Shown in pieces: positions 51,163 through 64,000 of a stretch of DNA of 64,000 nucleotides; the stretch's first letter is position 1; each line of letters begins with the position of its first letter. This DNA is from Spongiibacteraceae bacterium (GTDB lineage Bacteria > Pseudomonadota > Gammaproteobacteria > Pseudomonadales > Dasaniaceae), in assembly GCA_028280715.1 (NCBI GenBank), contig JANQLG010000011.1:1-64000 (forward strand), read 5' to 3'. The position numbers were made by a program, and so were the translations under genes. The notes under the pieces were generated by a model that was not told the DNA's origin, did not search any database, and saw nothing but the letters and a program-made list of their open reading frames with translations.

Positions 51163-52317
51163 TTATGGTTGGTCGTGGTTGATAAATGACAGAATATCTT
51201 CAGCCTGTTGCATGGCATCTCTGTAACCCAACTCAATCAAACTTCGGCAAAAGTCTTTAGTAAATAGTAGATAGCTAGCAATATTGACGCCGCCGTCGCT
51301 GGACGAGCCGCCGCTCACCCGCAGGAAAGTTCTCACACTTCTGGGTAATCCCTTGGTGTACTCGTCAGCCAGTGAATCAATATCCTCGGACGGCGATATG
51401 ACCAGCGACTCAATGGGGATGAGAGGTCGCCCTTCACTGTTAGTCAGTTCGTTGGGGATATATTTCAGTAGTTCATTCATTTGCTCCAGTAATTCAATAT
51501 CGCTCTCTAAGCTATCGACAAAAGCGCTGTTCAGCAGATGGCCGATAATTTGTCCGAAGGCTGGAGAATGTACCCGTTTATAGGGGTGTGTATAGGATCG
51601 TTTGTGCCCTGATACACTAATGATCAGTACTTTTTCTGCTCCGAGATGAAGTGCTGGGCTAATAGGATTTAATTGTCGCAGGGCACCGTCACCATAGTAA
51701 TTACGACCAATTCGTTGCGGCGGGAAAATAGTGGGAATAGCTGTCGATGCCAAAAGGTGTCGAAGTTGTAGTGGTGTTGGTACGCCATTTCTTCGCCAGC
51801 GTCGCCAGTCTGCTTTACCTGGCCCGCCCTGAAAAAATGTCACTGACATCCGCTCTGTGTAATTCATCGCAGTAACAGATACAGCACTTAATCGGTTGGT
51901 CTGTAGGTTTTTATTAATTCCGGAAAAATCGATTTTTTCACGCAGCATGTGTTTCAGCGGGATATTATCGAGTAATGCCACAGGTCGGCCTACTGCAATA
52001 CCAGAATTAAATAGAGAGAGTGTGAGTCGCCAGATATTACGAATTATTCCACTCCAGTCACTGCGATAAATCTGTTCTGTAGCGAGATTCGACCATAAGT
52101 GCTCAAGCCATAAGGTGGATTGGTAAAAATTTTCTTCTCTACTGGCTAAAGCAACAGCATTGATAGCACCGGCTGAGGTGCCACATAAAATAGGGAAGGG
52201 ATTGTCATTGACTTCTACGGTCAGTTCAGCGATTGCCTTGAGAGCGCCGACTTGATAGGCCGCTCTTGCTCCGCCTCCTGGCATAATTAAAGCTGTTTGC
52301 TGAGCTTCTTTATCCAT
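51163..52317 (-). CDS. Patatin-like phospholipase
   Basis: 384 residues. Oxyanion loop MPGGGARAAYQVG at about 12, nucleophile GTSAGAINAVALAS at about 47, and catalytic Asp in NYYGDGALRQLNP at about 210. This Ser/Asp dyad is complete, so lipid acyl hydrolase activity is expected. There is no signal peptide. The C-terminal part (SPAFGQIIGHLLNSAFVDSLESDIELLEQM) fits bacterial patatins of the RssA-like group. It stands alone, divergent from the Rieske gene. Confidence 0.88.
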   Translation of the reverse strand: MDKEAQQTALIMPGGGARAAYQVGALKAIAELTVEVNDNPFPILCGTSAGAINAVALASREENFYQSTLWLEHLWSNLATEQIYRSDWSGIIRNIWRLTLSLFNSGIAVGRPVALLDNIPLKHMLREKIDFSGINKNLQTNRLSAVSVTAMNYTERMSVTFFQGGPGKADWRRWRRNGVPTPLQLRHLLASTAIPTIFPPQRIGRNYYGDGALRQLNPISPALHLGAEKVLIISVSGHKRSYTHPYKRVHSPAFGQIIGHLLNSAFVDSLESDIELLEQMNELLKYIPNELTNSEGRPLIPIESLVISPSEDIDSLADEYTKGLPRSVRTFLRVSGGSSSDGGVNIASYLLFTKDFCRSLIELGYRDAMQQAEDILSFINHDQP

Positions 52318-52531
52318 TGTGTTTTTACTTGTTATCTATACTTCGCAAAAGTGAGTTTATTGTCAGTGTAATCTCGATTAGGCTTTTTGCCAGCATAGAG
52401 TTATCAATTTGTGTCAATAGCCAGAGTAAATGAACGTAATAAAAGGAAATCGCTCGAGTAAGCTGAGAACAACTGGCAAAGATCAAATAACCGTTTATGA
52501 TTATGTTTCCAGGAAAATCATTGGCATAACT

Positions 52532-52843
52532 ATGCGATTCTACTCGCTTGAGAAATTGATTAATTTACATGATAACTATAGGAAGGTTATCAAAATTGAT
52601 CAGTATAATTTGATGTTGGTGCAGGTTCAGGGAGAACTGCATCTAGTTGAAAGCCAATGTCCTCATCGTGGCCATCCTTTATCAGAATCAGACATTATAG
52701 GTACAGGTTTACGCTGCCCATTGCACGGTTACCAATTTGATATTGCTACGGGTGATTTATTGAAGGCGACGGAAGAGCCTTGTCGCGGCCTTAAAATATT
52801 TGATTTAGTGTATCAAGAGACAGAAGTCGGCGTTATGTTGTAA
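52532..52843 (+). CDS. Rieske 2Fe-2S ferredoxin-like protein
   Basis: 103 residues from ATG 52532 (MRFYSLEKLINLHDNYRKVI); the longer frame adds 34 residues without similarity to the family. Cluster ligands are in CPHRGHPLSES and CPLHGYQFD, the C-x-H...C-x2-H pattern, followed by GDLLKATEEPCRGLKIF. Small soluble Rieske proteins transfer electrons to oxygenases or reductases; no partner is adjacent. Confidence 0.85.
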   Translation: MRFYSLEKLINLHDNYRKVIKIDQYNLMLVQVQGELHLVESQCPHRGHPLSESDIIGTGLRCPLHGYQFDIATGDLLKATEEPCRGLKIFDLVYQETEVGVML

Positions 52844-52861
52844 GTACATTCTGACATTAAG

Positions 52862-53581
52862 TCATTGTTCCGGCACGCTGACTTTTATATACAGCGAATC
52901 GGTTAAATCCTTACTGGTTGTCCATTGCTTAGGTTGCTGATTGTTCGACGGTTTATCATTGCCAGGCCCTTGATGGGTAATAACAGCTAGCCACTGATCC
53001 GTAGGCCCGGTTGTATAATTACTCAGTTGCGTTAGGTGATCATTAACGATGCTCTGCGAATGAGTAATGATAGTGACAGTTTCAGTTGAGCCACTTACTA
53101 ACAGCTGTAAATACTGTTGTTGATCCGCAATATCTTCAAGGTTGATTCGATAATAAGATATTTCGCTTAAGTGCTGAGAACGACGTTCACGCAATAACGT
53201 CAATGGTTGACCCTCAGTTATTGTATATCGTTGGCTTGATACGCCCCCCGAATTTGTAGACGACATTTTTGTATTGTTGCTCTGAGGTGTGTTAGATAAC
53301 TCAACGCTAAAGCGTAGTGGAGGGGTATCGATGTTCGTTAACAGTTGTAGAATATCATTAAGTGTTGCTTTAGAACTATAAATAATGACTTGTTGATCCA
53401 TTGCAGAAAAACGGGCTTTTTCGGTAAACAAGGGTTGTAAGACTGCAATAAGTTTTTGAGGGTCTTTATGAGTGGCTTGATAGCGGTTAGTCACCCATCC
53501 ATTGTCTTGTTCAGCCTGTGCTGCAGTGGCAAACACGGTAGGAATTAAAAATATTATGCTAGCGAAAACCCAGTATTTCAT
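52862..53581 (-). CDS. Exported secretin-N (NolW-like) protein
   Basis: 239 residues: signal peptide (MKYWVFASIIFLIPTVFATAAQA), then YQATHKDPQKLIAVLQPLFTEKARFSAMDQQVIIYSSKATLNDILQLLTNI, which is the short secretin N-domain fold. The rest is Ser/Gln-rich and contains QRYTITEGQPLTLL. It lacks the secretin barrel, so it is not a pore. It is transcribed directly after the GNAT gene (adjacent stop and start) and may act at the envelope. Function unknown. Confidence 0.6.
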   Translation of the reverse strand: MKYWVFASIIFLIPTVFATAAQAEQDNGWVTNRYQATHKDPQKLIAVLQPLFTEKARFSAMDQQVIIYSSKATLNDILQLLTNIDTPPLRFSVELSNTPQSNNTKMSSTNSGGVSSQRYTITEGQPLTLLRERRSQHLSEISYYRINLEDIADQQQYLQLLVSGSTETVTIITHSQSIVNDHLTQLSNYTTGPTDQWLAVITHQGPGNDKPSNNQQPKQWTTSKDLTDSLYIKVSVPEQ

Positions 53582-54496
53582 TTAAATATCCAGTTGTCTC
53601 AAATTGCGGTCTTCTACCGCATGTTCCCATAAGTCATCAAAAATAGCGATATGCGTAGTAGCCACAGGTTTGTTATTAAAATTGGCCCATACTTTGTCGG
53701 GATCCTTGATAGGCTGAGCGATGATGCCACATTGATCAGCCAATACCATATTGTCTTTAACATGATGGGGTTCGCAGCTGATTCTTCGAAGTTTAATAAT
53801 GCTGGAAAGACGACGTTGCAAGTTTAATAAACGGTGGCCTCTTTTTACGATCAGACTAGGGTCGACAATAAGAATACGAATATCAGAGTAGCGGCTTTTC
53901 CTGGCCAGATCAGACAGTAATGTCACCATCTCCTCATTATCGTAAAGATTCGGGTCCAGGTTAGTATGTAGGATACGTAAATGCTGAGAGGTTTGTGAAA
54001 TCAGGCTAGACAAGATGTCAAAAAGATTGTCTGGCTGAAAGTTACCGGCATGCACGCCTAGCAAACGTTTCTCCGCTAATTTCAGGCGCATGGTTCTATG
54101 GGGAATATTGGCGTCCAGGAACTCTTCTCCATGGGCAATAAAACCTTCTTGGCGATAAAAATCCACAGCCTGAGTTTGTGAATACAAATACACTTCGTAT
54201 AGGTTTTTTTCTTTGGCGGCGTTGATGGCAGCTTGCAGGAGATGTAATCCTATTCCTTGGCCACGGTATTCTTTTAATACTGCCATTCTGCCGATATGTC
54301 CGTCAGACAACATTCGTACCGTGCCAATCGGTTTGTCGTTTTCGAAGGCTAACCAGTGTGATGCAGTTTCATCCTTGTCATCCCATTCCAGTTCGATGGG
54401 AACCGATTGCTCTTCGACAAATACTTGGGTTCTGACATCTCTAAGGGCAGCAGAGCCAGATGACCAGTCTGTACTTTTAATCGAGATATTCATCAT
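53582..54496 (-). CDS. GNAT acetyltransferase with C-terminal DUF7931-like domain
   Basis: About 304 residues. The first 150 are a GNAT domain: VRTQVFVEEQSVPIELEWDDKD, GRMAVLKEYRGQGIGLHLLQ (acetyl-CoA loop) and VDFYRQEGFIAHGEEF. Residues 160-304 form a separate domain (LLSDLARKSRYSDIRILIVDPSLIVKRGHRLL, ADQCGIIAQPI) resembling PLD-like/DUF7931 domains but without an HKD motif. The substrate is unknown. The gene overlaps roxA by 20 bases and continues straight into the secretin-N gene. Confidence 0.8.
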   Translation of the reverse strand: MMNISIKSTDWSSGSAALRDVRTQVFVEEQSVPIELEWDDKDETASHWLAFENDKPIGTVRMLSDGHIGRMAVLKEYRGQGIGLHLLQAAINAAKEKNLYEVYLYSQTQAVDFYRQEGFIAHGEEFLDANIPHRTMRLKLAEKRLLGVHAGNFQPDNLFDILSSLISQTSQHLRILHTNLDPNLYDNEEMVTLLSDLARKSRYSDIRILIVDPSLIVKRGHRLLNLQRRLSSIIKLRRISCEPHHVKDNMVLADQCGIIAQPIKDPDKVWANFNNKPVATTHIAIFDDLWEHAVEDRNLRQLDI

Positions 54497-55655
54497 CAAC
54501 GTACAAGCATCCTTGATTAAACAAAGTAACTAATAAGTTAAGACAATTTTCATCCGTTGTATATTCATAGAGTGTTTTTGCATAAAAACTATCATGATTA
54601 CAAAGTAATTTGGCCAGAGCTATGGCATCGCCGTAACATGGATAATCATGACCGTTTATAAAAAGAGTAGTACTGTTGTCGGTCGAGGTAAACGCAAAGC
54701 GTGATGCACTGTCGCGGCAAATTTCATGATTATTCTTTAGTTGTTCGATTATTTCCTGCCTGGAAAAACAACCGTTTTCTTCTGATAACAAATCGTATTT
54801 GGGTTGTGTTAAAAATTGCCCCAGCCAGATTGCTAAAGCCGATTTGTCGAGTAGCTTATCTGTCATTAAATGGGAAATTTTATCAATGGTTTCTGTGTTT
54901 ATTTCTCCTGGATTTTCCTGCAACGATAAATGCGCATCTCCATAGCGCTCTTCATAATCCATATTTGATAGTGTTTCATCGCATAAATCAGATAGCAACT
55001 CGGCGATACTGGGTGCCCTAAAGCCAACTGAATAGGTCATACAATCATTGCTGGTAGCAATTCCCCAATGAGCATAGCGGGGAGGTAAATATAAAATGTC
55101 TCCGGGCTCAAGTTTCCAGTCAAAATTGCACTCAAAGTCAGTTAATAATCGAAGTTGCTTGTTATCTCTAAGAACTACATTGCTATTGACAGGTGGGCCC
55201 ACTTTCCAGTTTCGGGTGCCGGCACCTTGAATTAAAAAAACATCGTAGTTATCGTAATGCGGACCAACACTAGCTCCAGTTGTAGCATAACTGACCATGA
55301 TGTCATCGATGCGCCAGTTGGGGATAAACCGAAAATAATTGAGTAGTTGTGCGACTTCAGGAATGTAATGGTCTACTGCCTGAACTAATAAAGTCCAATC
55401 CTGCTCTGGTTGCTGATTAAAAAACTGTTCCGTAAATGGCCCCTGTTGCAAACTCCAGTCATTGTCAGCAAACGTAACAATACGGGATTCAATCTCTTCT
55501 TCACAGGCAAGTCCTGCTAGTTCTTCAGGCGTCAGGGACAGTGATTCAGGTGCTATGGCTGAGCGTAATAGTAGTGGTTTTTTTTGCCAATACTCTTTGA
55601 GAAATTGTTCGGCGTTAAAGTTGTTTAGTGATTGAGTAAAAGGCTTAATTTGCAT
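54477..55655 (-). CDS. roxA: Cupin-type ribosomal protein uL16 arginine 3-hydroxylase
   Basis: 392 residues from ATG 55655 (MQIKPFTQSLNNFNAEQFL); the longer frame would start within the purB terminator. QKKPLLLRSA at 30 is the family start; GPHYDNYDVFLIQ gives the His-x-Asp iron ligands and PPRYAHWGIA the distal His, as in YcfD/RoxA 2-oxoglutarate dioxygenases. It would hydroxylate Arg81 of ribosomal protein L16. The C-terminal half (ITHLMTDKLL-like helices and winged helix) is complete. Lies in the gammaproteobacterial purB neighbourhood. Confidence 0.9.
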   Translation of the reverse strand: MQIKPFTQSLNNFNAEQFLKEYWQKKPLLLRSAIAPESLSLTPEELAGLACEEEIESRIVTFADNDWSLQQGPFTEQFFNQQPEQDWTLLVQAVDHYIPEVAQLLNYFRFIPNWRIDDIMVSYATTGASVGPHYDNYDVFLIQGAGTRNWKVGPPVNSNVVLRDNKQLRLLTDFECNFDWKLEPGDILYLPPRYAHWGIATSNDCMTYSVGFRAPSIAELLSDLCDETLSNMDYEERYGDAHLSLQENPGEINTETIDKISHLMTDKLLDKSALAIWLGQFLTQPKYDLLSEENGCFSRQEIIEQLKNNHEICRDSASRFAFTSTDNSTTLFINGHDYPCYGDAIALAKLLCNHDSFYAKTLYEYTTDENCLNLLVTLFNQGCLYVDDEYLD

Positions 55656-55656
55656 G

Positions 55657-55684
55657 TGTAAAAAAGCCCCGCTGAGCGAGGCTT
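55657..55684 (-). terminator. Terminator of purB within the roxA leader
   Basis: On the minus strand GCCTCGC-TCA-GCGGGGC is followed by TTTTTT and then the roxA ATG at 55655. It ends the purB transcript, yet lies directly ahead of roxA, so roxA needs read-through or a promoter inside the purB end. Confidence 0.75.
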
Positions 55685-55692
55685 GTATCGAG

Positions 55693-57072
<1,380 letters not shown>

Positions 57073-57181
57073 TCAGAAAGTTTTTGTTGATACTGATATG
57101 GCTGGCTTGTGTTGCAGTCTATTCGTGCCTGAGCCTATAAAGAAGGCGGGCAATCATACACGAATTAGGACGCTTTTTCAG

Positions 57182-57817
57182 TTAGCTGGCAACTAGCTGA
57201 CGTGCAGTTTTTTGCAGACGTTGTCGAGATAAAAATAAGTGCCAGCGCTTGCCACCCGTTTGACGCCATAACACCGCAGAGCGAATGCCGGCCATCAATA
57301 GCGCTCTGATTTTGTCTGCATTGGCCGGATTCTGCAGTTGTTGCATACTACCAGTAACCTGAATTCTGAATTTCATAGTGCTGACAGTGTCTTGATAGAT
57401 GGAGGCAATGTTGGCAGCAATGGCCTCGGGGTTATCAGTAAAATGCTCAAATTTTAGTGCAGCGTGCTGCAGACGATTATGAATAACCTGCATTACTTCA
57501 TTGTCAACAGACAGTTTTTTCTGCAAATACAACAGGCCTAGAGCATAACGAATAACGGTACGATATTGAGCAGCATTCGAGCCATTTAATACATCTTGTA
57601 ACACTCTTAGACCCAGATCCACGCCGTGAATCCCACCATAAACTGCTTGTGTTGAATCGACATCAAATTTAAACAGGCTTTGGATGGACGGATTAAAGCT
57701 TTCAGCAGCACAGGAGCCTGTTCTGGCAATTTGGTCGACCAGATAAGCGGCTTGTAGCACACCCGCAAGGGCCAGTGTTTGGGAGACAGAACTGTCGTTA
57801 TTGGACAATGTGGTCAC
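57182..57817 (-). CDS. hflD: HflD-like protein
   Basis: 211 residues, all helical: QTLALAGVLQAAYLVDQIAR, FNPSIQSLFKFDVDSTQAVYGG, LRVLQDVLNG and LMAGIRSAVLWRQTGGKRWHLFLSRQRLQ. This is HflD, which in E. coli lowers lambda lysogenisation by binding CII; its normal role is unclear. Start is GTG at 57817. It sits between mnmA and purB, the conserved position. Confidence 0.93.
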   Translation of the reverse strand: MTTLSNNDSSVSQTLALAGVLQAAYLVDQIARTGSCAAESFNPSIQSLFKFDVDSTQAVYGGIHGVDLGLRVLQDVLNGSNAAQYRTVIRYALGLLYLQKKLSVDNEVMQVIHNRLQHAALKFEHFTDNPEAIAANIASIYQDTVSTMKFRIQVTGSMQQLQNPANADKIRALLMAGIRSAVLWRQTGGKRWHLFLSRQRLQKTARQLVAS

Positions 57818-57826
57818 TCCGAAGAA

Positions 57827-58936
57827 TTAATTATTAAAAGCGTGCTCGATAACACCGCCGCCCAGACAGCGATTATTATCGTAAAATACTACCGACTGCC
57901 CCGGTGTGATAGCCCGTTGTGGCTGGTCAAACCAGACTTCAAAGCCTGTTGGGGTCTGCCGTATTTCGCAGTCCTGGTCCTGCTGGCGATAGCGAATTTT
58001 TGCCTGGCAGCGGTAGGGGTATTCAGGTGCAGGATGGTTAATCCAGTGAATGTAACCGACATTTAAGGCTTGTTTAAACAGGCGAGGGTGGTTGCTGCCC
58101 TGGGCGACGATCAAGACATTGCGGTCTAGGTCTTTGTCGACAACGTACCAGGGCTGCTCTGATCCACCTTTGACACCGCCAATACCTAGGCCCTGGCGCT
58201 GACCGATGGTGTGATACATCAGGCCGCTATGCTGCCCCATAAGCTTGCCATCGATGGTTTCGATATCTCCGGGCTGGGCAGGTAGATATTGTTGCAGGAA
58301 ATCCTTAAAGCGACGTTCACCGATAAAGCAAATCCCCGTGCTGTCCTTCTTGTTGTGGGTCACAAGATTATTTTCTTCAGCCAGCCGGCGAACTTCCGGC
58401 TTTTCCAGTTCTCCGACGGGAAACAGGGTTTTCGCCAATTCTCGTGCACCAACAGCATGGAGGAAGTAACTTTGATCTTTATTGGCATCCAGCCCTTTTA
58501 ACAGATGAGTATTCAGGCCTTCACCGGTTTTGCGAACGTAGTGGCCTGTGGCAATAAGATCTGCGCCTAGCTCAATGGCATAATCGAGAAAGGCTTTAAA
58601 TTTGATCTCTCTGTTGCAGAGAATGTCCGGGTTGGGTGTGCGCCCCGCCTTGTATTCGGCTAAAAAATGCTCGAAGACATTGTCCCAATATTCAGCGGCA
58701 AAGTTGGCGGTATGCAGTTTGATTCCAAGGGTGTCGCAGACACCTTGGGCATCTTCCAGGTCAACTTTAGCGGTACAGTATTCGGTGCCGTCATCTTCAT
58801 CCCAGTTTTTCATAAACAGGCCTTCGACCTGATAACCCTGTTGTATCAGAAGTAGCGCAGATACGGATGAATCAACACCGCCAGACATACCGACGATGAC
58901 TTTTTTACTGGATGTCTCTGTAGAAAATGTGGTCAT
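57827..58936 (-). CDS. mnmA: tRNA 2-thiouridylase
   Basis: 369 residues. PP-loop [13 protein letters not shown] (about 15-27), the catalytic cysteines in [12 protein letters not shown] and [12 protein letters not shown], and HYVRK and [11 protein letters not shown]-type motifs ([16 protein letters not shown]). MnmA thiolates U34 of tRNA-Lys, Glu and Gln using sulfur from the Tus/Iscs relay. It is nine bases upstream of hflD and forms one transcription unit with nudJ and rluE upstream. Confidence 0.97.
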   Translation of the reverse strand: MTTFSTETSSKKVIVGMSGGVDSSVSALLLIQQGYQVEGLFMKNWDEDDGTEYCTAKVDLEDAQGVCDTLGIKLHTANFAAEYWDNVFEHFLAEYKAGRTPNPDILCNREIKFKAFLDYAIELGADLIATGHYVRKTGEGLNTHLLKGLDANKDQSYFLHAVGARELAKTLFPVGELEKPEVRRLAEENNLVTHNKKDSTGICFIGERRFKDFLQQYLPAQPGDIETIDGKLMGQHSGLMYHTIGQRQGLGIGGVKGGSEQPWYVVDKDLDRNVLIVAQGSNHPRLFKQALNVGYIHWINHPAPEYPYRCQAKIRYRQQDQDCEIRQTPTGFEVWFDQPQRAITPGQSVVFYDNNRCLGGGVIEHAFNN

Positions 58937-58954
58937 TAAGTAAACAATAATCTG

Positions 58955-59395
58955 CTAGCTATACATCATATCCATAGGATATTTATGGCCAGATCGGTAG
59001 CGTTCAATAGCTTCGATGACTAAATGCGAGCGCATTCTATCAGATTGCTGAAGTATCTCCTCGTAACTCAGCCACAGGGCCTGGTGAATACCTTCATCCA
59101 GGGGTAGAGAAGTATCCTGAGATAATGGTTTGCCAAAGAAGGTGGTGCGATGATAGGTGACACCATTGTGTGGTGAGGTATACAAACCAATGCCCACAAT
59201 ACCTAACAGCTCGATATGCCAGCCAGTCTCCTCGAGGGTTTCGCGTATGGCGGCTTCAGGCAAATCTTCTTCGGCTTCGAGGTGGCCTGCTGGTTGGTTA
59301 AAAACTAATCCTTCCTTGGAATGCTCTTCAACCAACAAAAATTTTCCATTGTGCTCGACAACGGTGGCAACTGTGACGTGGGGATACCATTCCAT
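58955..59395 (-). CDS. nudJ: Nudix hydrolase (NudJ-like)
   Basis: 146 residues from ATG 59395, with AGGTGA eight bases upstream; the GTG at 59407 is less likely. The Nudix box GHLEAEEDLPEAAIRETLEE followed by TGW is intact. The N-terminus MEWYPHVTVATVV and the position next to mnmA and rluE match NudJ, a thiamine-pyrophosphate and nucleoside-triphosphate hydrolase of E. coli. Confidence 0.88.
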   Translation of the reverse strand: MEWYPHVTVATVVEHNGKFLLVEEHSKEGLVFNQPAGHLEAEEDLPEAAIRETLEETGWHIELLGIVGIGLYTSPHNGVTYHRTTFFGKPLSQDTSLPLDEGIHQALWLSYEEILQQSDRMRSHLVIEAIERYRSGHKYPMDMMYS

Positions 59396-59439
59396 TTTTA
59401 TGTTCACCTGTGTAGCGAGTGTAAGGCTCGCGATTATAG

Positions 59440-60084
59440 TCAGCTTCGTCGTGGAGGGCTAAGTTTTCGCGATGAAGTTTTTGTCGCTATGCGTCTTTTA
59501 ATCTTACGGTTTTTATTGCTCTTGTTTTTGTCATTGAGAGGCGCGTGAAGTGTTATTTCCTTGAACTCGCCAGGATTTAGGTTGCCAATGGGCCAGTCCC
59601 CAATTTTTATTCTTACCAGCCGCAGTGTAGGCAAGCCAACTGTTGCCGTCATTCGCCTGACTTGCCGGTTTCTACCTTCACGGATAATGAGTCGCAACCA
59701 GCTGGTTGGAATATTTTCTCGATGCCTGACAGGTGGCCGCCGAGGCCATAGCTCGGGTTCATCAATGAGAGTAACCTGAGCTGGCAAGCAGGGACCATCT
59801 TTTAACGTGATGCCTTTCTTTAATTGCTCTAATTGCTGCTCTTCAGGAATACCTTCGACTTGCACCCAATAGGTCTTGGACATCTTTGCGCTGGGGTTGC
59901 TGATTAGATGTTGTAACTCACCATCATTGGTTAAGATGACAAGTCCCTCGGAGTCATAATCCAGTCTTCCTGCCGGATAAATATCCCTTTGATCCAGAAA
60001 GTGCGCCAAGGTGGTGCGCTGCTCCTTGTCCGTAAACTGACACAGCACATTAAAGGGTTTGTTAAACAGAACCAACTTCGACAT
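59440..60084 (-). CDS. rluE: 23S rRNA pseudouridine synthase, RluE type
   Basis: 214 residues. GRLDYDSEGLVILTNDGELQ carries the catalytic Asp, and LNKPFNVLCQF-like and WLRLIIREGRNRQVRRM motifs follow; there is no S4 domain, as expected for RluE. It modifies U2457 of 23S rRNA in E. coli. The last 30 residues are a basic tail (KNKSNKNRKIKRRIATK). Divergent from the isocitrate dehydrogenase gene, about 190 bases apart. Confidence 0.93.
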   Translation of the reverse strand: MSKLVLFNKPFNVLCQFTDKEQRTTLAHFLDQRDIYPAGRLDYDSEGLVILTNDGELQHLISNPSAKMSKTYWVQVEGIPEEQQLEQLKKGITLKDGPCLPAQVTLIDEPELWPRRPPVRHRENIPTSWLRLIIREGRNRQVRRMTATVGLPTLRLVRIKIGDWPIGNLNPGEFKEITLHAPLNDKNKSNKNRKIKRRIATKTSSRKLSPPRRS

Positions 60085-60259
60085 TTCGAGAGTAAATCAT
60101 TGCATGTAAAGGATTTTATGGCCTATCAGAATGGCGCGCATACTGCTATAATCGCGCCGCCCAAAAGGCCTGAGCTGACATAATGGCAAATATGTGAATA
60201 AGCATTTTTGTCGCTCGTACGTATAAAACATTACCATAAGTAGTAGCAGTTTGATTTAA

Positions 60260-62500
<2,241 letters not shown>

Positions 62501-62617
62501 CTTTAATAGAAGTTCTTAGCCAGATTTGAATTCAGGTTGTAAACTGTCTGAATTATTTTAACTTTAACGAATAACGAGTTCAGAAATTTGTCTCATTAGC
62601 AATAAATGGAGATCTAA

Positions 62618-63871
62618 ATGGAATACCAACACATTAAAGTGCCGGCTGAAGGTGAGAAGATCACGGTCAATGCTGATTTTTCACTCAATGTTCCCGACCA
62701 ACCGATCATTCCCTTTATTGAGGGTGACGGTATCGGTGTAGACATTTCTCCAGTCATGGTGAGGGTGGTCGATGCAGCGGTAGAAAAAGCTTATGGCGGT
62801 AGTAAAAAAATTAGTTGGATGGAAATTTATACCGGCGAAAAAGCAGCTGAGTTATACGATGGTGATTGGTTCCCTGCCGAAACATTGGATGCGATCAAAG
62901 AGTATTCAGTAGGTATAAAAGGGCCTTTGACTACGCCTGTAGGTGGTGGTTTCCGTTCTTTAAATGTTGCTTTGCGTCAGGAGTTGGATCTTTATACTTG
63001 CCAACGCCCTGTGCGTTGGTTTGAAGGTGTACCATCACCGGTTAGAGAACCGCACAAAACTAACATGGTGATCTTTCGTGAAAACTCGGAAGATATCTAT
63101 GCCGGTATCGAGTGGAAAGCCGATACAGCTGAAGCAGAGAAAGTTATCAACTTCCTGCGCTCTGAAATGGGTGTAACTAAAATTCGTTTCCCTGAAACCT
63201 GTGGTATTGGCGTCAAGCCTGTATCGAAAGAGGGTACACAACGTTTAGTTCGCAAAGCGATTCAATATGCCATTGATCAGGACTTGCCATCGGTAACCCT
63301 GGTTCACAAGGGCAATATTATGAAATTTACCGAAGGCTCTTTCAAAGATTGGGGCTATGAACTGGCGCAAAGCGAGTTTGGTGGTGAACTTTTAGATGGT
63401 GGTCCATGGGTGACAATCAAAAACCCAAATACTGGCAATGAGATCATTGTTAAAGATGTTATTGCAGATGCCATGTTGCAGCAGGTGTTGTTACGCCCTG
63501 ATGAGTACAGTGTTATCGCAACGTTGAACCTTAATGGTGATTATTTATCTGATGCTCTGGCTGCCCAAGTTGGTGGTATCGGTATTGCTCCGGGCGCCAA
63601 TTTAAGTGACACGATTGCCTTGTTCGAGGCTACTCATGGTACAGCACCTAAATATGCTGGCCAGGATAAAGTGAACCCCGGTTCATTGATTTTGTCTGCA
63701 GAGATGATGCTTCGTCATATTGGCTGGAATGAAGCAGCGGATTTGATCATTAAAGGAATGGATGGTGCGATCCAGTCGAAGAAAGTCACTTATGATTTTG
63801 AGCGTTTGATGGATGGTGCAACACTTCAGAAGTGTTCAGAGTTTGGTGATACTGTAATCTCTAAAATGTAA
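62618..63871 (+). CDS. icd: Dimeric NADP-isocitrate dehydrogenase (IDH-I)
   Basis: 417 residues, the E. coli Icd length. [33 protein letters not shown] (Ser in the substrate loop, target of AceK phosphorylation in E. coli), [37 protein letters not shown] and [12 protein letters not shown] are all present. It catalyses the same reaction as the upstream gene. GGAGAT precedes the ATG. It is followed by a strong terminator. Confidence 0.97.
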   Translation: MEYQHIKVPAEGEKITVNADFSLNVPDQPIIPFIEGDGIGVDISPVMVRVVDAAVEKAYGGSKKISWMEIYTGEKAAELYDGDWFPAETLDAIKEYSVGIKGPLTTPVGGGFRSLNVALRQELDLYTCQRPVRWFEGVPSPVREPHKTNMVIFRENSEDIYAGIEWKADTAEAEKVINFLRSEMGVTKIRFPETCGIGVKPVSKEGTQRLVRKAIQYAIDQDLPSVTLVHKGNIMKFTEGSFKDWGYELAQSEFGGELLDGGPWVTIKNPNTGNEIIVKDVIADAMLQQVLLRPDEYSVIATLNLNGDYLSDALAAQVGGIGIAPGANLSDTIALFEATHGTAPKYAGQDKVNPGSLILSAEMMLRHIGWNEAADLIIKGMDGAIQSKKVTYDFERLMDGATLQKCSEFGDTVISKM

Positions 63872-63884
63872 ACACGGTAAACCC

Positions 63885-63922
63885 CCAGCTCTTGAATCAA
63901 ATATTTGAGAGCTGGATTTTTT
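63885..63922 (+). terminator. Terminator of icd
   Basis: CCAGCTCT (63885-63892) pairs with AGAGCTGG (63908-63915), with extra AT pairs in the loop, followed by ATTTTTTC. A standard rho-independent terminator 14 bases after the stop codon. Confidence 0.85.
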
Positions 63923-64000
63923 CGAGCCTGTCGTTTTATCTAAGTTATTTATACAGTATTTTCAGTGAGCTCTTCTGATTCTACAATGTTTTGCTCTTTG

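Overview
The window looks like chromosomal DNA of a marine-type gammaproteobacterium (Cellvibrionales or Oceanospirillales-like). The evidence is the RluE/NudJ/MnmA/HflD/PurB/RoxA block beside isocitrate dehydrogenase, a glyW-cysT-leuZ-type tRNA operon, a Mrp-type cation/proton antiporter operon and several c-di-GMP proteins. No species can be named from the sequence alone.

Layout. (1) 1-5.0 kb: start of an exported PepF-like oligopeptidase, an aspartoacylase, a three-gene minus-strand unit (75-aa protein, flavoprotein, BASS/arsenite-type permease) downstream of a perfect 22-bp palindrome, and a DUF1993 gene bracketed by short dispersed repeats. (2) 5.0-12.5 kb: a nine-gene Mrp-like antiporter operon, translationally coupled throughout, with three large ND-type subunits. 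(3) 12.7-19.4 kb: a Rap1a/Tai-like exported protein, a CSS-EAL phosphodiesterase, a decayed integrase copy, an Xre-type membrane regulator and a serine hydrolase. Repeats at both ends of this stretch suggest it is an old, degraded integration zone.

(4) 19.47-40.95 kb: an integrative island of about 21.5 kb in tRNA-Leu(UAA). A duplicated 3' part of the tRNA gene marks the far end, and a P4-type integrase (39485-40720) with an AlpA-like regulator sits at the tRNA end. The cargo is a DUF5343-like gene, a compact region rich in nested inverted repeats (probably a structured RNA) with a 32-aa ORF, a second tyrosine recombinase, and the main item: a four-gene minus-strand operon (37078 to 21991). 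It encodes a zinc-ribbon/REase-fold nuclease, a DinG/XPD-like helicase with four cysteines, a 3076-residue protein with a pPIWI_RE (prokaryotic Argonaute-like) N-terminal part fused through coiled coil to a STAND-type ATPase, and a 393-residue partner with a C-terminal HEPN-like R-x4-H motif. The first three correspond to the predicted pPIWI_RE/DinG/REase conflict module. The giant fusion and the added partner make this the best candidate for an undescribed defence system. A four-copy GGTACGC operator overlaps its promoter.

(5) 40.9-41.4 kb: the Gly-Cys-Leu tRNA operon with a decayed extra Cys copy and a strong promoter. (6) 41.6-54.5 kb: housekeeping and signalling genes, including an unknown 765-aa protein, a response regulator with a degenerate GGDEF, RbgA/YlqF GTPase, a CHASE8-like/HAMP/PAS/GGDEF/EAL protein, a TIGR03899-like protein, a patatin, a Rieske protein and a GNAT fusion. 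(7) 54.5-64 kb: roxA, purB, hflD, mnmA, nudJ-like, rluE, then divergent tandem genes for two unrelated NADP-isocitrate dehydrogenases.

All assignments come from reading the sequence and recalling family motifs; no database search was run.
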